Of a stretch of DNA of 64,000 nucleotides, positions 33,863 through 43,109 are shown in pieces. Within the stretch, counting starts at the first letter, position 1. Each line of letters opens with the position of its first letter. Origin of the DNA: Paracoccaceae bacterium (GTDB taxonomy: Bacteria > Pseudomonadota > Alphaproteobacteria > Rhodobacterales > Rhodobacteraceae); assembly GCA_958296035.1 (NCBI GenBank), contig OY282431.1, forward strand, positions 1,925,001 through 1,989,000, in the 5' to 3' direction. The translations under genes were made by a program, and so were the position numbers. The notes under the pieces are model-generated. The model did no database searches. It saw nothing but the letters and a program-made list of their open reading frames with translations, and was not told the DNA's origin.

Positions 33863-35236
33863 TCAGTGGACTATGATTTCCGGCCCCAGCAGCGAGGTTG
33901 GCAGGAATGTCGAAATCCAGGGCACATAGGTGACGATGATCAGGAACACGAACAGGATTGCCAAGAAGGGAAGTGCTGCCCTCACCACGCTCATAACAGG
34001 CATTTTGGCAACACCAGAGGTCACAAACAGGTTCAGGCCAACGGGGGGTGTAACCATTCCGATTTCCATATTGACGACCATTACGATGCCAAGGTGGATT
34101 GGGTCGATGCCCAGTTCGATTGCTATCGGGAACACAAGTGGAGCAACGATAACAATAAGGCCGGATGGCTCCATGAACTGACCGCCGATCAGCAGAATCA
34201 GATTGACCACGATCAAGAACATCACCGGGCCCAAACCTGCCTGCAGCATAGCACTCGCTACCTGCTGGGGCACCTGCTCATCAGTGAGCACGTGTTTGAG
34301 AATCAGTGCATTGGCAATGATGAACATCAAGGTGATCGACAGCTTGCCCGCCTCGACCAGCGCATTGACAGTATCACGGTGAAAGAGTGCAGTGACGAGT
34401 GCCGATGGTTTCGAAATCAGCCAAACGGATGATCCTTCGGTTCGCTTGATCGGTCCGATGTCTCGGTAGACGAACATCGATACGACAAAGGCGTACATGG
34501 CTGCGACCGCAGCTGCCTCGGTCGGCGTGAACAGCCCCCCGTAGATTCCGCCAAGGATAATAACGATCAGGAACAGTCCCCACCCGGCTTCCCTGGCGGA
34601 CGCAAAAACCTCTGCCCAGCCCAGCCATTCACCCTTTGGCAGGTTGCGACGTACGGCGATAACGTAAATCGCCACCATGAGCATGGCACCTGCCAACATT
34701 CCGGGTATTACACCGCCCAAGAACATCCGCCCCACGCTGACATCTGTCGCCGAGGCATAAACGACCATTACGATTGAGGGTGGAATCAGAATCCCCAGAG
34801 TCCCGGCGTTGCAGATGATCCCTGCGGAAAACTCGTCCGTATAACCAACCTGCTTCATTCCGGCGATGACTATGGTGCCGATTGCCACAACAGTGGCAGG
34901 TGAGGACCCCGAGAGTGCAGCGAACAGCATGCAGGCAAACACACCGGCGATTGCCAGTCCTCCGGGGAAGTGGCCGACAACAGCTATGGAAAAGCGTATA
35001 ATTCGCTGTGCCACGCCTCCCGTACTCATGAACGTCGATGCCAGAATGAAGAATGGAATTGCGAGTAACGTATAATGTCCTGCCATCGCCTGATAGAGCG
35101 ACTGCGCGATCGAAGCCAGAGACGTATCTGACAACAGGAGAAGGAAGACAATCGACGAGAAGCCGAGTGAGACCGCGATGGGAATACCCAGTGCGAGCAG
35201 TCCGATTATCATTAGGAACAGAAGTACGACGGACAT
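33863..35236 (-). CDS. dctM: TRAP transporter large permease (DctM type)
   Basis: Twelve-segment inner-membrane subunit that, with the small permease and periplasmic receptor, imports an organic acid driven by sodium or proton gradient. 457 aa, hydrophobic throughout. DctM signatures: AGVFACMLFAALSGSSPATVVAIG near residue 105 (split), GTLGILIPPSIVMVVYA at about 148, LFTPTEAAAVAAMYAF, and VTPPVGLNLFV near the end. It has a cytoplasmic-looking insert RDIGPIKRTEGSS. Four bp after dctQ. Confidence 0.95.
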   Translation of the reverse strand: MSVVLLFLMIIGLLALGIPIAVSLGFSSIVFLLLLSDTSLASIAQSLYQAMAGHYTLLAIPFFILASTFMSTGGVAQRIIRFSIAVVGHFPGGLAIAGVFACMLFAALSGSSPATVVAIGTIVIAGMKQVGYTDEFSAGIICNAGTLGILIPPSIVMVVYASATDVSVGRMFLGGVIPGMLAGAMLMVAIYVIAVRRNLPKGEWLGWAEVFASAREAGWGLFLIVIILGGIYGGLFTPTEAAAVAAMYAFVVSMFVYRDIGPIKRTEGSSVWLISKPSALVTALFHRDTVNALVEAGKLSITLMFIIANALILKHVLTDEQVPQQVASAMLQAGLGPVMFLIVVNLILLIGGQFMEPSGLIVIVAPLVFPIAIELGIDPIHLGIVMVVNMEIGMVTPPVGLNLFVTSGVAKMPVMSVVRAALPFLAILFVFLIIVTYVPWISTFLPTSLLGPEIIVH

Positions 35237-35240
35237 CTAT

Positions 35241-35882
35241 TCAGTCTTTCATTGGCCCGGGAATTGAATCTTGCAGTTCATGGCTAACAATGAGCATTTG
35301 CTGCCGCCCCCGCCAAATGGCGATCAGTGCCTGTACCAGTCGCACAATCAGTAGTGCTGCACCGATGGGAAGAACAACATACGGAATAAAGCGCGGCAGC
35401 TTTTCGTATTCTTCGCCCTGATTGAGCAGCGGCTCGAAGAACCGCAAGAAATCCAGCATCGGTATCTGGTCAGTTTCGTACCAGGCACGGTCACGCGTAT
35501 TCCAGTCAATTCCGGTTGGGAACCAACGGCCCGTGGTCTCGTAGAGCCCCGCAAAGGGTGCCCAGTAGTCCCAGGCACCCTTGAGCAACAGTAGCGCATA
35601 GGCGATGCAAATTGTTGCAGAGAAGAGCCCGAGCCATCTGCGCCCGGGCCGCGACAACTTGCTGAGCAATAAATCAACGCCCAGGTGGGCATTGACCCTG
35701 ACGCAGTAACTGATCCCAATGAGGACAAACCAGGCAAACAGAACCAGCGTCACTTCAAGAGCCCAGATCAGGCTGTCATTGAATACATAGCGCAGTACCA
35801 CGTTGGTGAACGTGACCAAGACCATCAATCCCAAGAGCAGGGCCAGAAACACTTCCTCGATACGATTTATTAGTGCCGTCAT
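35241..35882 (-). CDS. dctQ: TRAP transporter small permease (DctQ type)
   Basis: Four-helix membrane subunit of the TRAP transporter. ATG at 35882 chosen (213 aa, MTALINRIEEVFLALLLG); an upstream GTG at 35963 adds a charged stretch unlike the family. Typical features: FTNVVLRYVFNDSLIWALE at the end of helix 1 and CVRVNAHLGVDLLL after helix 2. Between helices 3 and 4 there is a long polar insert (about residues 110-165, with GRWFPTGIDWNTRD) seen in some alphaproteobacterial DctQ proteins. It lies between dctP (105 bp upstream) and dctM (4 bp downstream). Confidence 0.9.
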   Translation of the reverse strand: MTALINRIEEVFLALLLGLMVLVTFTNVVLRYVFNDSLIWALEVTLVLFAWFVLIGISYCVRVNAHLGVDLLLSKLSRPGRRWLGLFSATICIAYALLLLKGAWDYWAPFAGLYETTGRWFPTGIDWNTRDRAWYETDQIPMLDFLRFFEPLLNQGEEYEKLPRFIPYVVLPIGAALLIVRLVQALIAIWRGRQQMLIVSHELQDSIPGPMKD

Positions 35883-35987
35883 ATGATTGCTTTGCGATCC
35901 CTTCCCCTTGACCTTACGATCATGCTTCAAGGCCAGTAATCCGGCGGCAACCAATGGCGCCACCGGACTGAATCTTGAAACAGCCTG

Positions 35988-36989
35988 CTAGTTGACCATA
36001 TTGGCTTCCTGCGCAGCAGCAATGTTCTCTGCGCCAACGTCTTCCACAAACTGTTCCCACACAACTTGCATCGCGGTCACCCACTGTGTCCGCTGTTCAT
36101 CTGTCAATTCGCGAATGACACCGCCACTGTCAATTATTGCCTGACGTGCTTTCTGATTGACCGCGAAAGCCTCTGAATTGCGCTGCTCCGTAACCTCGCG
36201 CAGAATCTGCCCCAGCGGATTGCGGACATCGTCCGGAAGGTCGTCCCACCAATCCACTGAGGTCACGACCAGGTAATCAATGATGCCGTGGTTGGATTCG
36301 GTCACGCCATCCTGTACCTCGAAAAACTTTCGTCCGTAGATATTTGACCACGTGTTTTCCTGGCCATCGACAACACCGGTCTGCAGGGCTCCATAGACTT
36401 CAGCAAAAACCAGCGGCTGCGCAGTGGCATCCAGTGCCTCGATCTGTGCAACCAACACATCGGACTTTTGGACTCTGAACTTCAGGCCCCTGGCATCATC
36501 GGGAACCAGCAACGGCCGACTGGCGGAAAACTGTTTCATTCCATTGTGCCAAAACTCGAGGCCAAGCAATCCTCGTCGCGTCATTGAACTCTTCATGGCC
36601 TGACCGGCTTCCGAAGACTGGAATGCGTCTACAGCGTCTACGTTCTTGAACATGAAGGGCAGGTCAAAGATTCTGAACTGTTTGGTAAACTTCTCAAACT
36701 TGGACAGAGATGGTGCAGCCAACTGGACGTCTCCCTGCAGCATCGCCTCCAGCACGACGTCATCATTGAACAGTGACGAGTTGGCAAATACCTCCATACA
36801 GGCCTTGCCGTTCATTTCGTCGTTGACCCTGTTCTGCAGCAACGAGGCCGCAATACCCTTGGGGTGCTTGTCTGTATTGGTGACATGACTGAACTTGATG
36901 ACGATTTCACCATCATCGCATGCCGCGTGTACGGACGCAGCTGATATAGACAGGGCAACCGCAAGCGCCACAACTAGCAATCGCTTCAT
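35988..36989 (-). CDS. dctP: TRAP transporter periplasmic substrate-binding protein (DctP type)
   Basis: Periplasmic receptor of the TRAP system. 333 aa with a Sec signal peptide MKRLLVVALAVALSISA..VHA. The mature part follows the DctP pattern: FSHVTNTDKHPKGIAA, ELFANSS-like EVFANSSLFND, FDLPFMFKN, and the ligand-binding Arg region LKFRVQKSDVL, then YGALQTGVVDGQENTWSNI. It is closest in feel to C4-dicarboxylate receptors, but the ligand is not certain. AGGAGA lies 6 nt before the ATG. First gene of the dctPQM operon. Confidence 0.94.
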   Translation of the reverse strand: MKRLLVVALAVALSISAASVHAACDDGEIVIKFSHVTNTDKHPKGIAASLLQNRVNDEMNGKACMEVFANSSLFNDDVVLEAMLQGDVQLAAPSLSKFEKFTKQFRIFDLPFMFKNVDAVDAFQSSEAGQAMKSSMTRRGLLGLEFWHNGMKQFSASRPLLVPDDARGLKFRVQKSDVLVAQIEALDATAQPLVFAEVYGALQTGVVDGQENTWSNIYGRKFFEVQDGVTESNHGIIDYLVVTSVDWWDDLPDDVRNPLGQILREVTEQRNSEAFAVNQKARQAIIDSGGVIRELTDEQRTQWVTAMQVVWEQFVEDVGAENIAAAQEANMVN

Positions 36990-37557
36990 TTGTTTCTCCT
37001 AGCAGATTCGATTCTGTGCAAATGAGCATACCTGCTCACCTTTCACCACACAAGAATGCAACGAAATCAACACGATTCTCAGTAAAGAGGCCATACCTGA
37101 CCTGGCACGATGTCTGGTTGGGCAATGCACGACGCGAATCGCCACCGCTCGTCCAGCGAGGTCTGGACACCTGGCAATATCCGCAAGAGAATCAACACCT
37201 TTTTCAAATCTGCCTTTCGAAGGCACTTTCGGTCCGCTCTTGCGGGCTTGGGAAATGCTCGCGGTTGCTGCTGCAATTTCGCTTCGGCCACGCCGACACG
37301 AGCACACGCCGGTGGGGTATGTCACACCTTCGAAATACATCCACTGCAGCCTCCAATTGTGTCGACCGCCGGAATCGGAGGCCTCTTTCGAAAGCCGTCG
37401 AAGTTCAAGTGGTCTGGCAGTGGACTCCTCCTCACCTAAATCATTAAGTGGCAGCGCATCGTCGGGACCGCTCTTGAGCCACCGGCAATTGACTGTTTTC
37501 ATCCCGGGTCATCAAGACCCAAGCCAGCCTTTCCCTTATTTCGATGGAGCCCTGAAC
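36990..37557. other. Intergenic between divergent dctPQM and mazG (568 bp)
   Basis: Holds the divergent promoters. Open frames on both strands run through it but show no motif. The mazG reading frame stays open back to 37240, so its true start is uncertain. Confidence 0.5.
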
Positions 37558-38418
37558 TTGACCCAAACTATTTCGTCCCTTTCGGCCGATTCCGAAAGTG
37601 AACCAGGGACCGGTATCAGACGATTGCTGACAATCATGAGGTGCCTGCGGGACCCTGAAACAGGATGCCCCTGGGATATTGAACAGGATTTTGACTCGAT
37701 CGCGCCGCATATGATTGAAGAAGCCTATGAGGTACTGGATGCGATTCAGACGCGGGACCACGTCCAACTTAGATCGGAACTTGGTGATCTTCTCCTGCAG
37801 GTCGTTTTTCTTTCTCGGATTGCAGAAGAGTCCGAACAGTTCGACTTCCAGTCGGTTGTCGAGAGTCTGACAACGAAACTAGTGCGCCGCCATCCGCATG
37901 TATTTGCAGATGGCGCACCTGTCGCCAGTGCCAGGGCACAAGTCGAGAACTGGGAACTGCACAAGTCCCGTGAGCGTCGGCAGAATTGCCGTGCCAGCGA
38001 GTTGGACGGAATTGCTGCGGCTCTCCCTGCGCTCATGCGGGCTGACAAGGTCCAGCAGCGGGCATCCGGAGCCGGGTACGACTTTGCTGATGAAAAGGCT
38101 GCCATCACGAGTGCCAGGCTTGAGCTGTGTGAACTGATCGAGGCCAGCGAGAGTGGTGACCCGCAGGCCAGAGAAGAGGAAATTGGCGATCTTCTGTTCT
38201 CGGTTGTGAATGTGGCACGCCACCTGGATGTTGATGCCGAAACGGCCTTGAGAAACGCTATTGACAAGTTTTCGGCGCGCTTCCGGAAAGTGGAAGAACT
38301 CCTCAATGAAACTGATTCGAGGTTTGACGATCTTTGCGACGCAAGGCGGGATGAACTTTGGGAACTGGCCAAGTCCGAACTGGCCGTGGACAGTCAATCG
38401 CGCTCCCGCGGAACATGA
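37558..38418 (+). CDS. mazG: Nucleoside triphosphate pyrophosphohydrolase MazG
   Basis: House-cleaning all-alpha NTP pyrophosphatase. Two MazG domains: residues about 27-140 with LRDPETGCPWDIEQ, EEAYEVLDAI and ELGDLLLQVVF (metal-binding E/E..D), and about 165-260 with KVQQRASGAGYDF, ELIEASESGDPQAREEEIGDLLFSVVNVA (split). Start uncertain: TTG at 37558 has GGAG 8 nt upstream; ATC at 37615 has AGGG 6 nt upstream; ATG at 37636 would be the shortest. The family usually begins 10-15 residues before LRDP, which all three nearly satisfy. Confidence 0.92.
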   Translation: MTQTISSLSADSESEPGTGIRRLLTIMRCLRDPETGCPWDIEQDFDSIAPHMIEEAYEVLDAIQTRDHVQLRSELGDLLLQVVFLSRIAEESEQFDFQSVVESLTTKLVRRHPHVFADGAPVASARAQVENWELHKSRERRQNCRASELDGIAAALPALMRADKVQQRASGAGYDFADEKAAITSARLELCELIEASESGDPQAREEEIGDLLFSVVNVARHLDVDAETALRNAIDKFSARFRKVEELLNETDSRFDDLCDARRDELWELAKSELAVDSQSRSRGT

Positions 38419-38664
38419 TTCAAGAGTCGACAATCCTGTGTGAACCCGCCCCGGAGACTGTAACTTGCTACCCTGGCTATACTCTGCAGTCCTCGGACTG
38501 CCCGCCAGATCAGGAAACTGTGGAAACGTCGCTCGCCAGGTCGCTGCAGATGCAGGTTTTGCGCGCTGCCACAATCACTGATATTGGTGCTGCGCCTGGC
38601 CAGAAAACAGGAGCCGGAACGGATGAGTGTAAGCACAGTCCGGGCAGCGCCAGAGGAGACAGCC

Positions 38665-39609
38665 ATGAACACTTCCCGAAGCATCATAATTGATACTGAT
38701 CCTGGTCAGGATGACGCGGTTGCGATTTTCCTTGCGCTGGCAAGTGATGAATTACAGGTTCTCGGCATTACTGTGGTTGCTGGAAATGTGCCACTGGAAC
38801 TGACGGCGCGCAATGCCCGCATAGTCTGTGACCTCGGGGGCCGCCCCGATATTCCCATTCTGGCCGGCTGTGACCGGCCCCTGCTGCGTCCGCTGGTCAC
38901 GGCAGAAGACGTTCACGGCAATACGGGACTGGACGGCGTTGAAATCTACGACCCCGATATTCAACTCCGAGACCAGCACGCCGTGGACTTTATAATCGAA
39001 ACCTTGCGCAGCCAACCTTCAGAGAGCGTTACGCTCTGCCCGCTCGGTCCCCTGACCAATATTGCCGTGGCCTTCAAATTGGCTCCAGATATCTGTGCAA
39101 GAGTGGCGGAAATAGTCCTGATGGGCGGCGCCTATTTCGCGGTCGGAAATGTGACGCCCGCGGCTGAGTTCAACATATATGTTGATCCGGAGGCCGCAGA
39201 TATCGTATTCCGCTCGGGTGTTCCGCTTACGGTGCTACCTCTTGACGCAACCCACCACGTACTGTCGAACAAGCCTCGCCTTGATGCCCTGCGCGCAATT
39301 GGCAACCGTACAGGACAAGCCATCGCCGATCTGACCTCCTTCTATGAACGGTTCGACCGACGCAAATACGGTAGCGAAGGCGCACCGCTGCACGATCCCT
39401 GCGTGATCGCTTACCTGCTCAAACCAGAAATATTCGAATCAAGATTTGTCAACGTGGAAATCGAGACCTCATCGGAATTGACCCGCGGCATGACAGTGGC
39501 CGATTGGTGGGGTGTTACCGATCGTCAGCCGAATGCCACTTTTGCTGGCGGTGCTGATGCGGATGTATTCTTTGAATTGCTAACCTGCAAGATCGCCAAC
39601 CTGCCATAG
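38665..39609 (+). CDS. Inosine/uridine-preferring nucleoside hydrolase family protein
   Basis: Calcium-dependent N-ribohydrolase that splits nucleosides to base and ribose. N-terminal metal motif DTDPGQDDAVA (residues 8-18) is intact; further conserved parts are VVAGNVPLELTARNA, the VHGNTGLDG loop, LCPLGPLTNIA, VLMGGAYFAVGNVTPAAEFN and the C-terminal His-Asp pair in LHDPCVIAYLL. ATG at 38665 chosen (314 aa) because GAGGAG lies 6 nt upstream. Substrate preference cannot be told from sequence reading. Downstream of mazG with a 246-bp gap. Confidence 0.93.
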   Translation: MNTSRSIIIDTDPGQDDAVAIFLALASDELQVLGITVVAGNVPLELTARNARIVCDLGGRPDIPILAGCDRPLLRPLVTAEDVHGNTGLDGVEIYDPDIQLRDQHAVDFIIETLRSQPSESVTLCPLGPLTNIAVAFKLAPDICARVAEIVLMGGAYFAVGNVTPAAEFNIYVDPEAADIVFRSGVPLTVLPLDATHHVLSNKPRLDALRAIGNRTGQAIADLTSFYERFDRRKYGSEGAPLHDPCVIAYLLKPEIFESRFVNVEIETSSELTRGMTVADWWGVTDRQPNATFAGGADADVFFELLTCKIANLP

Positions 39610-39686
39610 ATTGACGCCGATCCAGTTTTGCCAACGTTGCTATTCGCACAGCTGGACCGGCGGCGACCTGAACCCGAGCTACAGCC

Positions 39687-41156
39687 ATGATGTTCAACTT
39701 TGACAATACTTTCGTGGAATTGCCCGAACGTCTTTACGCTCGGGTTCAACCACGCCGTCCAACCAAACCCCGTGCCGTAATTCGCAATCATGGCCTTGCC
39801 CAGGAACTTGGAATTGATGTGGACGCGTTCTCAGGGCCGAACGGCATTGAAGCGCTATCCGGCGATCGAATTCCAGAGGGGGCCGCTCCGCTGGCAATGG
39901 CCTATGGCGGGCACCAGTTTGGCTTCTGGGTCCCGTCGCTGGGCGACGGACGTGCCTTGCTCCTCGGTGAGATCCTCGATCGCCAGGGCAGCAGGCGAGA
40001 TGTTCAGCTGAAGGGTTCAGGCCGAACACCGTTTTCTCGTCAAGGTGATGGACGCGCCTGGTTGGGTCCGGCAATTCGCGAGTACATCGTCTCGGAAGCA
40101 ATGCACCATCTGGGCATTCCTTCAACCCGGGCATTGGCGGTTATGGAGACCGGGGATCCTGTCTACAGAGAGACGGCATTGCCGGGGGCGGTCCTGACCA
40201 GGGTTGCCCGCGCGCACATTCGGATCGGAACGTTTCAGTACTTCCTTGCCAGGCGCGATGTGGAGGCCATCAGGTGCCTTGCCGATCACGTGATTGCAAG
40301 ACTTTATCCCGATCTGAGAGAGTCCAGCCAGCCTTACGTCAAATTGCTGCGCGTTGTGGTCAAGGGACAGGCGCAACTTGTGGCACAATGGATGGGAGTC
40401 GGCTTTATTCACGGTGTCATGAATACCGACAACATGTCGTTGGCCTGCGAAACCATTGACTTTGGCCCTTGTGCCTTCATGGATCGATTCAGTTCGGCAA
40501 AGGTCTTCAGTTCCATCGATAAACAGGGAAGATATGCGTACTGCAATCAGCCCGCCATAGCGCAGTGGAATCTGGCTCAACTGGCTGTCGGGCTATTGCC
40601 CATCATGGATGATGACGAGGACCGGGCTGTGCAATTGGCCGAAGAGGCAATCAGGCAGTTCCCCAAGGATTTCGAGGATGCTCATCGGACCATCTTGTGC
40701 AGCAAGCTTGGACTATATCACCGATGTGCTGAAGACTATGCGTTGGCGAATGCGTTCCTGGATACTCTGGAGCGAGCCAAGGCTGATTTCACACTGGCAT
40801 TTCGAACGCTGTGCTCTGACAGTGCTCGTTCATTGGGGACCGATAGCTTTGCAGCCTTCTCGTCCCACCCTGAGGCGTTCCGGGACTGGCTCTCCGTTTG
40901 GCAATCTCGCCTGACAAGGGAGCGTATTGAAGATTTCCAGCGCGGCAAGCGCATGCGCCGGATCAATCCTGTTTACATTGCCCGGAACCATCAGGTGCAG
41001 AAGGCAATTGATCTGGCTGTTGGTGGCGACTACGAACTGGTCCACAGACTGGGCAAGGTTCTGGCGAATCCATGCATCAGGCAAAAGGGTGCTGAAGACC
41101 TGGAGCTCACGCCCCTACCGCATGAAGTCGTCCACCGCACCTTCTGTGGAACCTGA
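39687..41156 (+). CDS. selO: Protein adenylyltransferase SelO (YdiU/UPF0061)
   Basis: Pseudokinase that transfers AMP from ATP to Ser/Thr/Tyr of target proteins, linked to redox stress. 489 aa. Conserved parts: PLAMAYGGHQFGFWVPSLGDGRA (split; about 67-90), catalytic Lys region DVQLKGSGRTPFSRQGDGRA, FIHGVMNTDNMSL with the metal-binding Asn/Asp, IDFGPCAFMDRF, and a C-terminal TFCGT. Eukaryotic homologues carry selenocysteine near the C-terminus; here it is ordinary cysteine as usual in bacteria. Upstream gap to the hydrolase gene is 77 bp. Confidence 0.95.
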   Translation: MMFNFDNTFVELPERLYARVQPRRPTKPRAVIRNHGLAQELGIDVDAFSGPNGIEALSGDRIPEGAAPLAMAYGGHQFGFWVPSLGDGRALLLGEILDRQGSRRDVQLKGSGRTPFSRQGDGRAWLGPAIREYIVSEAMHHLGIPSTRALAVMETGDPVYRETALPGAVLTRVARAHIRIGTFQYFLARRDVEAIRCLADHVIARLYPDLRESSQPYVKLLRVVVKGQAQLVAQWMGVGFIHGVMNTDNMSLACETIDFGPCAFMDRFSSAKVFSSIDKQGRYAYCNQPAIAQWNLAQLAVGLLPIMDDDEDRAVQLAEEAIRQFPKDFEDAHRTILCSKLGLYHRCAEDYALANAFLDTLERAKADFTLAFRTLCSDSARSLGTDSFAAFSSHPEAFRDWLSVWQSRLTRERIEDFQRGKRMRRINPVYIARNHQVQKAIDLAVGGDYELVHRLGKVLANPCIRQKGAEDLELTPLPHEVVHRTFCGT

Positions 41157-41368
41157 ATAGTTTCGGCAGAATCGGGTCGGAAGATTGTAGATTCTTTTCG
41201 CCCGGTTCCCAAAGGCACCTTTTCAACTTGGCTGCGGGCAAGCGATGGCGGTCAGGAATCAATCGTTCATAGCACCATGACCTTGGCTGCCGATTGTGAT
41301 AGACTGCCACTGCAAGACTCAAGGAATGCGTTCCGCCGCAACAAAAGGAGATTTCCGGGGTCAATGGT

Positions 41369-41809
41369 ATGACTGGCACTATTCTGTCCAGATGCGAGGC
41401 GCGCGGCATGCGGTTGACAGAACAGCGACGCGTCGTGGTCGGCGTGCTTGAGCGATCTGCAGATCATCCTGGAATGCAGGAACTGTTCAGAAGAGTCAGT
41501 GAAGTCGATCCTACCATATCCGTCGCTACAATCTATAGGACCGTCAATCTGCTTACTGAGGTCGGCATACTCGAAAGGCATGAGTTCAGTGATGGAATCG
41601 CTCGATTCGAGGATGCCGAGCGAGACCACCACGACCATCTGATCGATGTCGAAACCGGAGAGGTTATCGAGTTCCTCGACGAAGATCTTGAAAGGCTGCA
41701 GAGGCAGATTGCCCGACGCCACGGGTACAAATTGAAGGCTCATCGCCTCGAACTGTATGGCGTTCGTCAGTCGATAAACAACGAGGGTAACGATCATGAC
41801 GGGAAGTGA
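41369..41809 (+). CDS. fur: Fur-family metal-responsive regulator
   Basis: Winged-helix repressor sensing Fe or Mn. 146 aa. DNA-binding part MRLTEQRRVVVGVLERS and ISVATIYRTVNLLTEVGI; metal site HHDHLIDVETGEVIEF. The CxxC structural-zinc pairs of gammaproteobacterial Fur are absent, as in alphaproteobacterial Fur/Mur proteins, so a manganese-sensing (Mur-like) role is possible. The ORF overlaps the start of eno by 14 nt, so eno is probably translated from the same message. Confidence 0.9.
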   Translation: MTGTILSRCEARGMRLTEQRRVVVGVLERSADHPGMQELFRRVSEVDPTISVATIYRTVNLLTEVGILERHEFSDGIARFEDAERDHHDHLIDVETGEVIEFLDEDLERLQRQIARRHGYKLKAHRLELYGVRQSINNEGNDHDGK

Positions 41810-43100
41810 TGCTATTGAGAAGCTCGACGCTCGGGAGATCTTTGACAGCCGGGGGAACCCCACCATTGAGGTCGATGTCACTCTTGCTGACGGATCGACA
41901 GGGCGAGCTGCTGTACCTTCAGGTGCATCGACCGGCACGCGGGAGGCGGTCGAACTCAGGGACGGAGATAAGCACAGGCTGGCGGGCAAGGGAGTTCGCA
42001 ACGCCGTAAGGAATGTCAGCGAAATCATTGCGCCGGCTGTATTGAATCATTGTGCAACCGACCAGGAAGCCATCGACGCCATTTTGTGTGGCCTTGACAC
42101 ATCCGGCAACAAGCAATGCATCGGAGCCAACGCCGTATTGGGGGTTTCCATGGCTGTCGCGAAGGCAGCAGCAAGCAGTCAACGCGAACCACTTTACCGT
42201 TATCTGGGGGGCAGCGATGCAGCCCTCATGCCGGTTCCGCTGATGAATGTGATCAATGGCGGGTGTCACGCCAGCAATGCTCTCGACATACAGGAATTCA
42301 TGATTGTTCCCGGCGGCTTTGAATCCTTTTCGTTGGCCATGGCAGCCGGAGCAGAGATATTCCATGCCCTGAAGCGTGAACTTTCACAGGCAGGATACTC
42401 GACCAACGTGGGCGACGAAGGAGGTTTTGCGCCAACACTGACTAGCACGTTTGCGACACTGGAGTTCGTTGAACGGGCAATCAACCAGGTCGGGTTTACT
42501 TGCGGGAAGCAAGTTGCGCTGGCGCTCGACTGTGCGGCGAGTGAGTACTTCGATTCCGGAAACTATGTGTTTGCCGGCGAGGGCAAGACCCGCTCGGTGT
42601 CAGAGAATGTGGAATTTCTCGCTAAATTGACCGCTGATTTCCCCGTCATTTCAGTTGAGGACGGTTGTGCCGAAGATGACTGGGATGGCTGGCAGCACCT
42701 GACAGCCGAGATTGGCGACCGGTGCCAGCTGGTTGGTGATGATCTGTTTGTGACCAATTGTGAAATCCTGCAAACCGGCATTGAAAGGAAGTGCGCCAAT
42801 GCCCTGCTGGTCAAGCCCAACCAGATTGGTACGGTGTCGGAAACCATTGATGCCGTCAACCTGTCTCATCGCAACAATTATGCAACCATCATGTCCCACC
42901 GTTCGGGAGAAACCGAGGATACAATCATAAGCGATCTGGCGGTTGGCCTGAAATGCGGCCAAATCAAGGCCGGATCAATGAGTCGCAGCGACCGCGTGGC
43001 AAAATACAATCAGTTGCTGCGCATAGAGGAGGAACTCGGAGCAACGGCCCGATATGCAGGGCCCGCGATGTTCGCGGCCTGGAAACGCAACCAGGGTTAG
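41796..43100 (+). CDS. eno: Enolase
   Basis: Interconverts 2-phosphoglycerate and phosphoenolpyruvate; cytosolic, magnesium-dependent. 434 aa. Catalytic Glu in VGDEGGFAP and Lys in NALLVKPNQIGTV; metal ligands within ALDCAASE, SVEDGCAEDDW and VGDDLFVTN; SHRSGETEDT near residue 370. The usual HADN of the INGG loop reads HASN here (INGGCHASNALDIQEFM). Start ATG at 41796 lies inside the last codons of fur, an unusual pairing. It converges with anmK (9 bp between stops). Confidence 0.97.
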   Translation: MTGSDAIEKLDAREIFDSRGNPTIEVDVTLADGSTGRAAVPSGASTGTREAVELRDGDKHRLAGKGVRNAVRNVSEIIAPAVLNHCATDQEAIDAILCGLDTSGNKQCIGANAVLGVSMAVAKAAASSQREPLYRYLGGSDAALMPVPLMNVINGGCHASNALDIQEFMIVPGGFESFSLAMAAGAEIFHALKRELSQAGYSTNVGDEGGFAPTLTSTFATLEFVERAINQVGFTCGKQVALALDCAASEYFDSGNYVFAGEGKTRSVSENVEFLAKLTADFPVISVEDGCAEDDWDGWQHLTAEIGDRCQLVGDDLFVTNCEILQTGIERKCANALLVKPNQIGTVSETIDAVNLSHRNNYATIMSHRSGETEDTIISDLAVGLKCGQIKAGSMSRSDRVAKYNQLLRIEEELGATARYAGPAMFAAWKRNQG

Positions 43101-43109
43101 CCTTTCCCT

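Noticed and set aside
37615-37617. A third ATC start, for mazG
   Set aside because: ATC at 37615 has an AGGG upstream, but a TTG at 37558 with GGAG and a downstream ATG are equally possible, so it is not counted as evidence.
41267-42028. 253-codon minus-strand open frame
   Set aside because: Antisense to fur and eno, rich in Ser/Leu, no motif.
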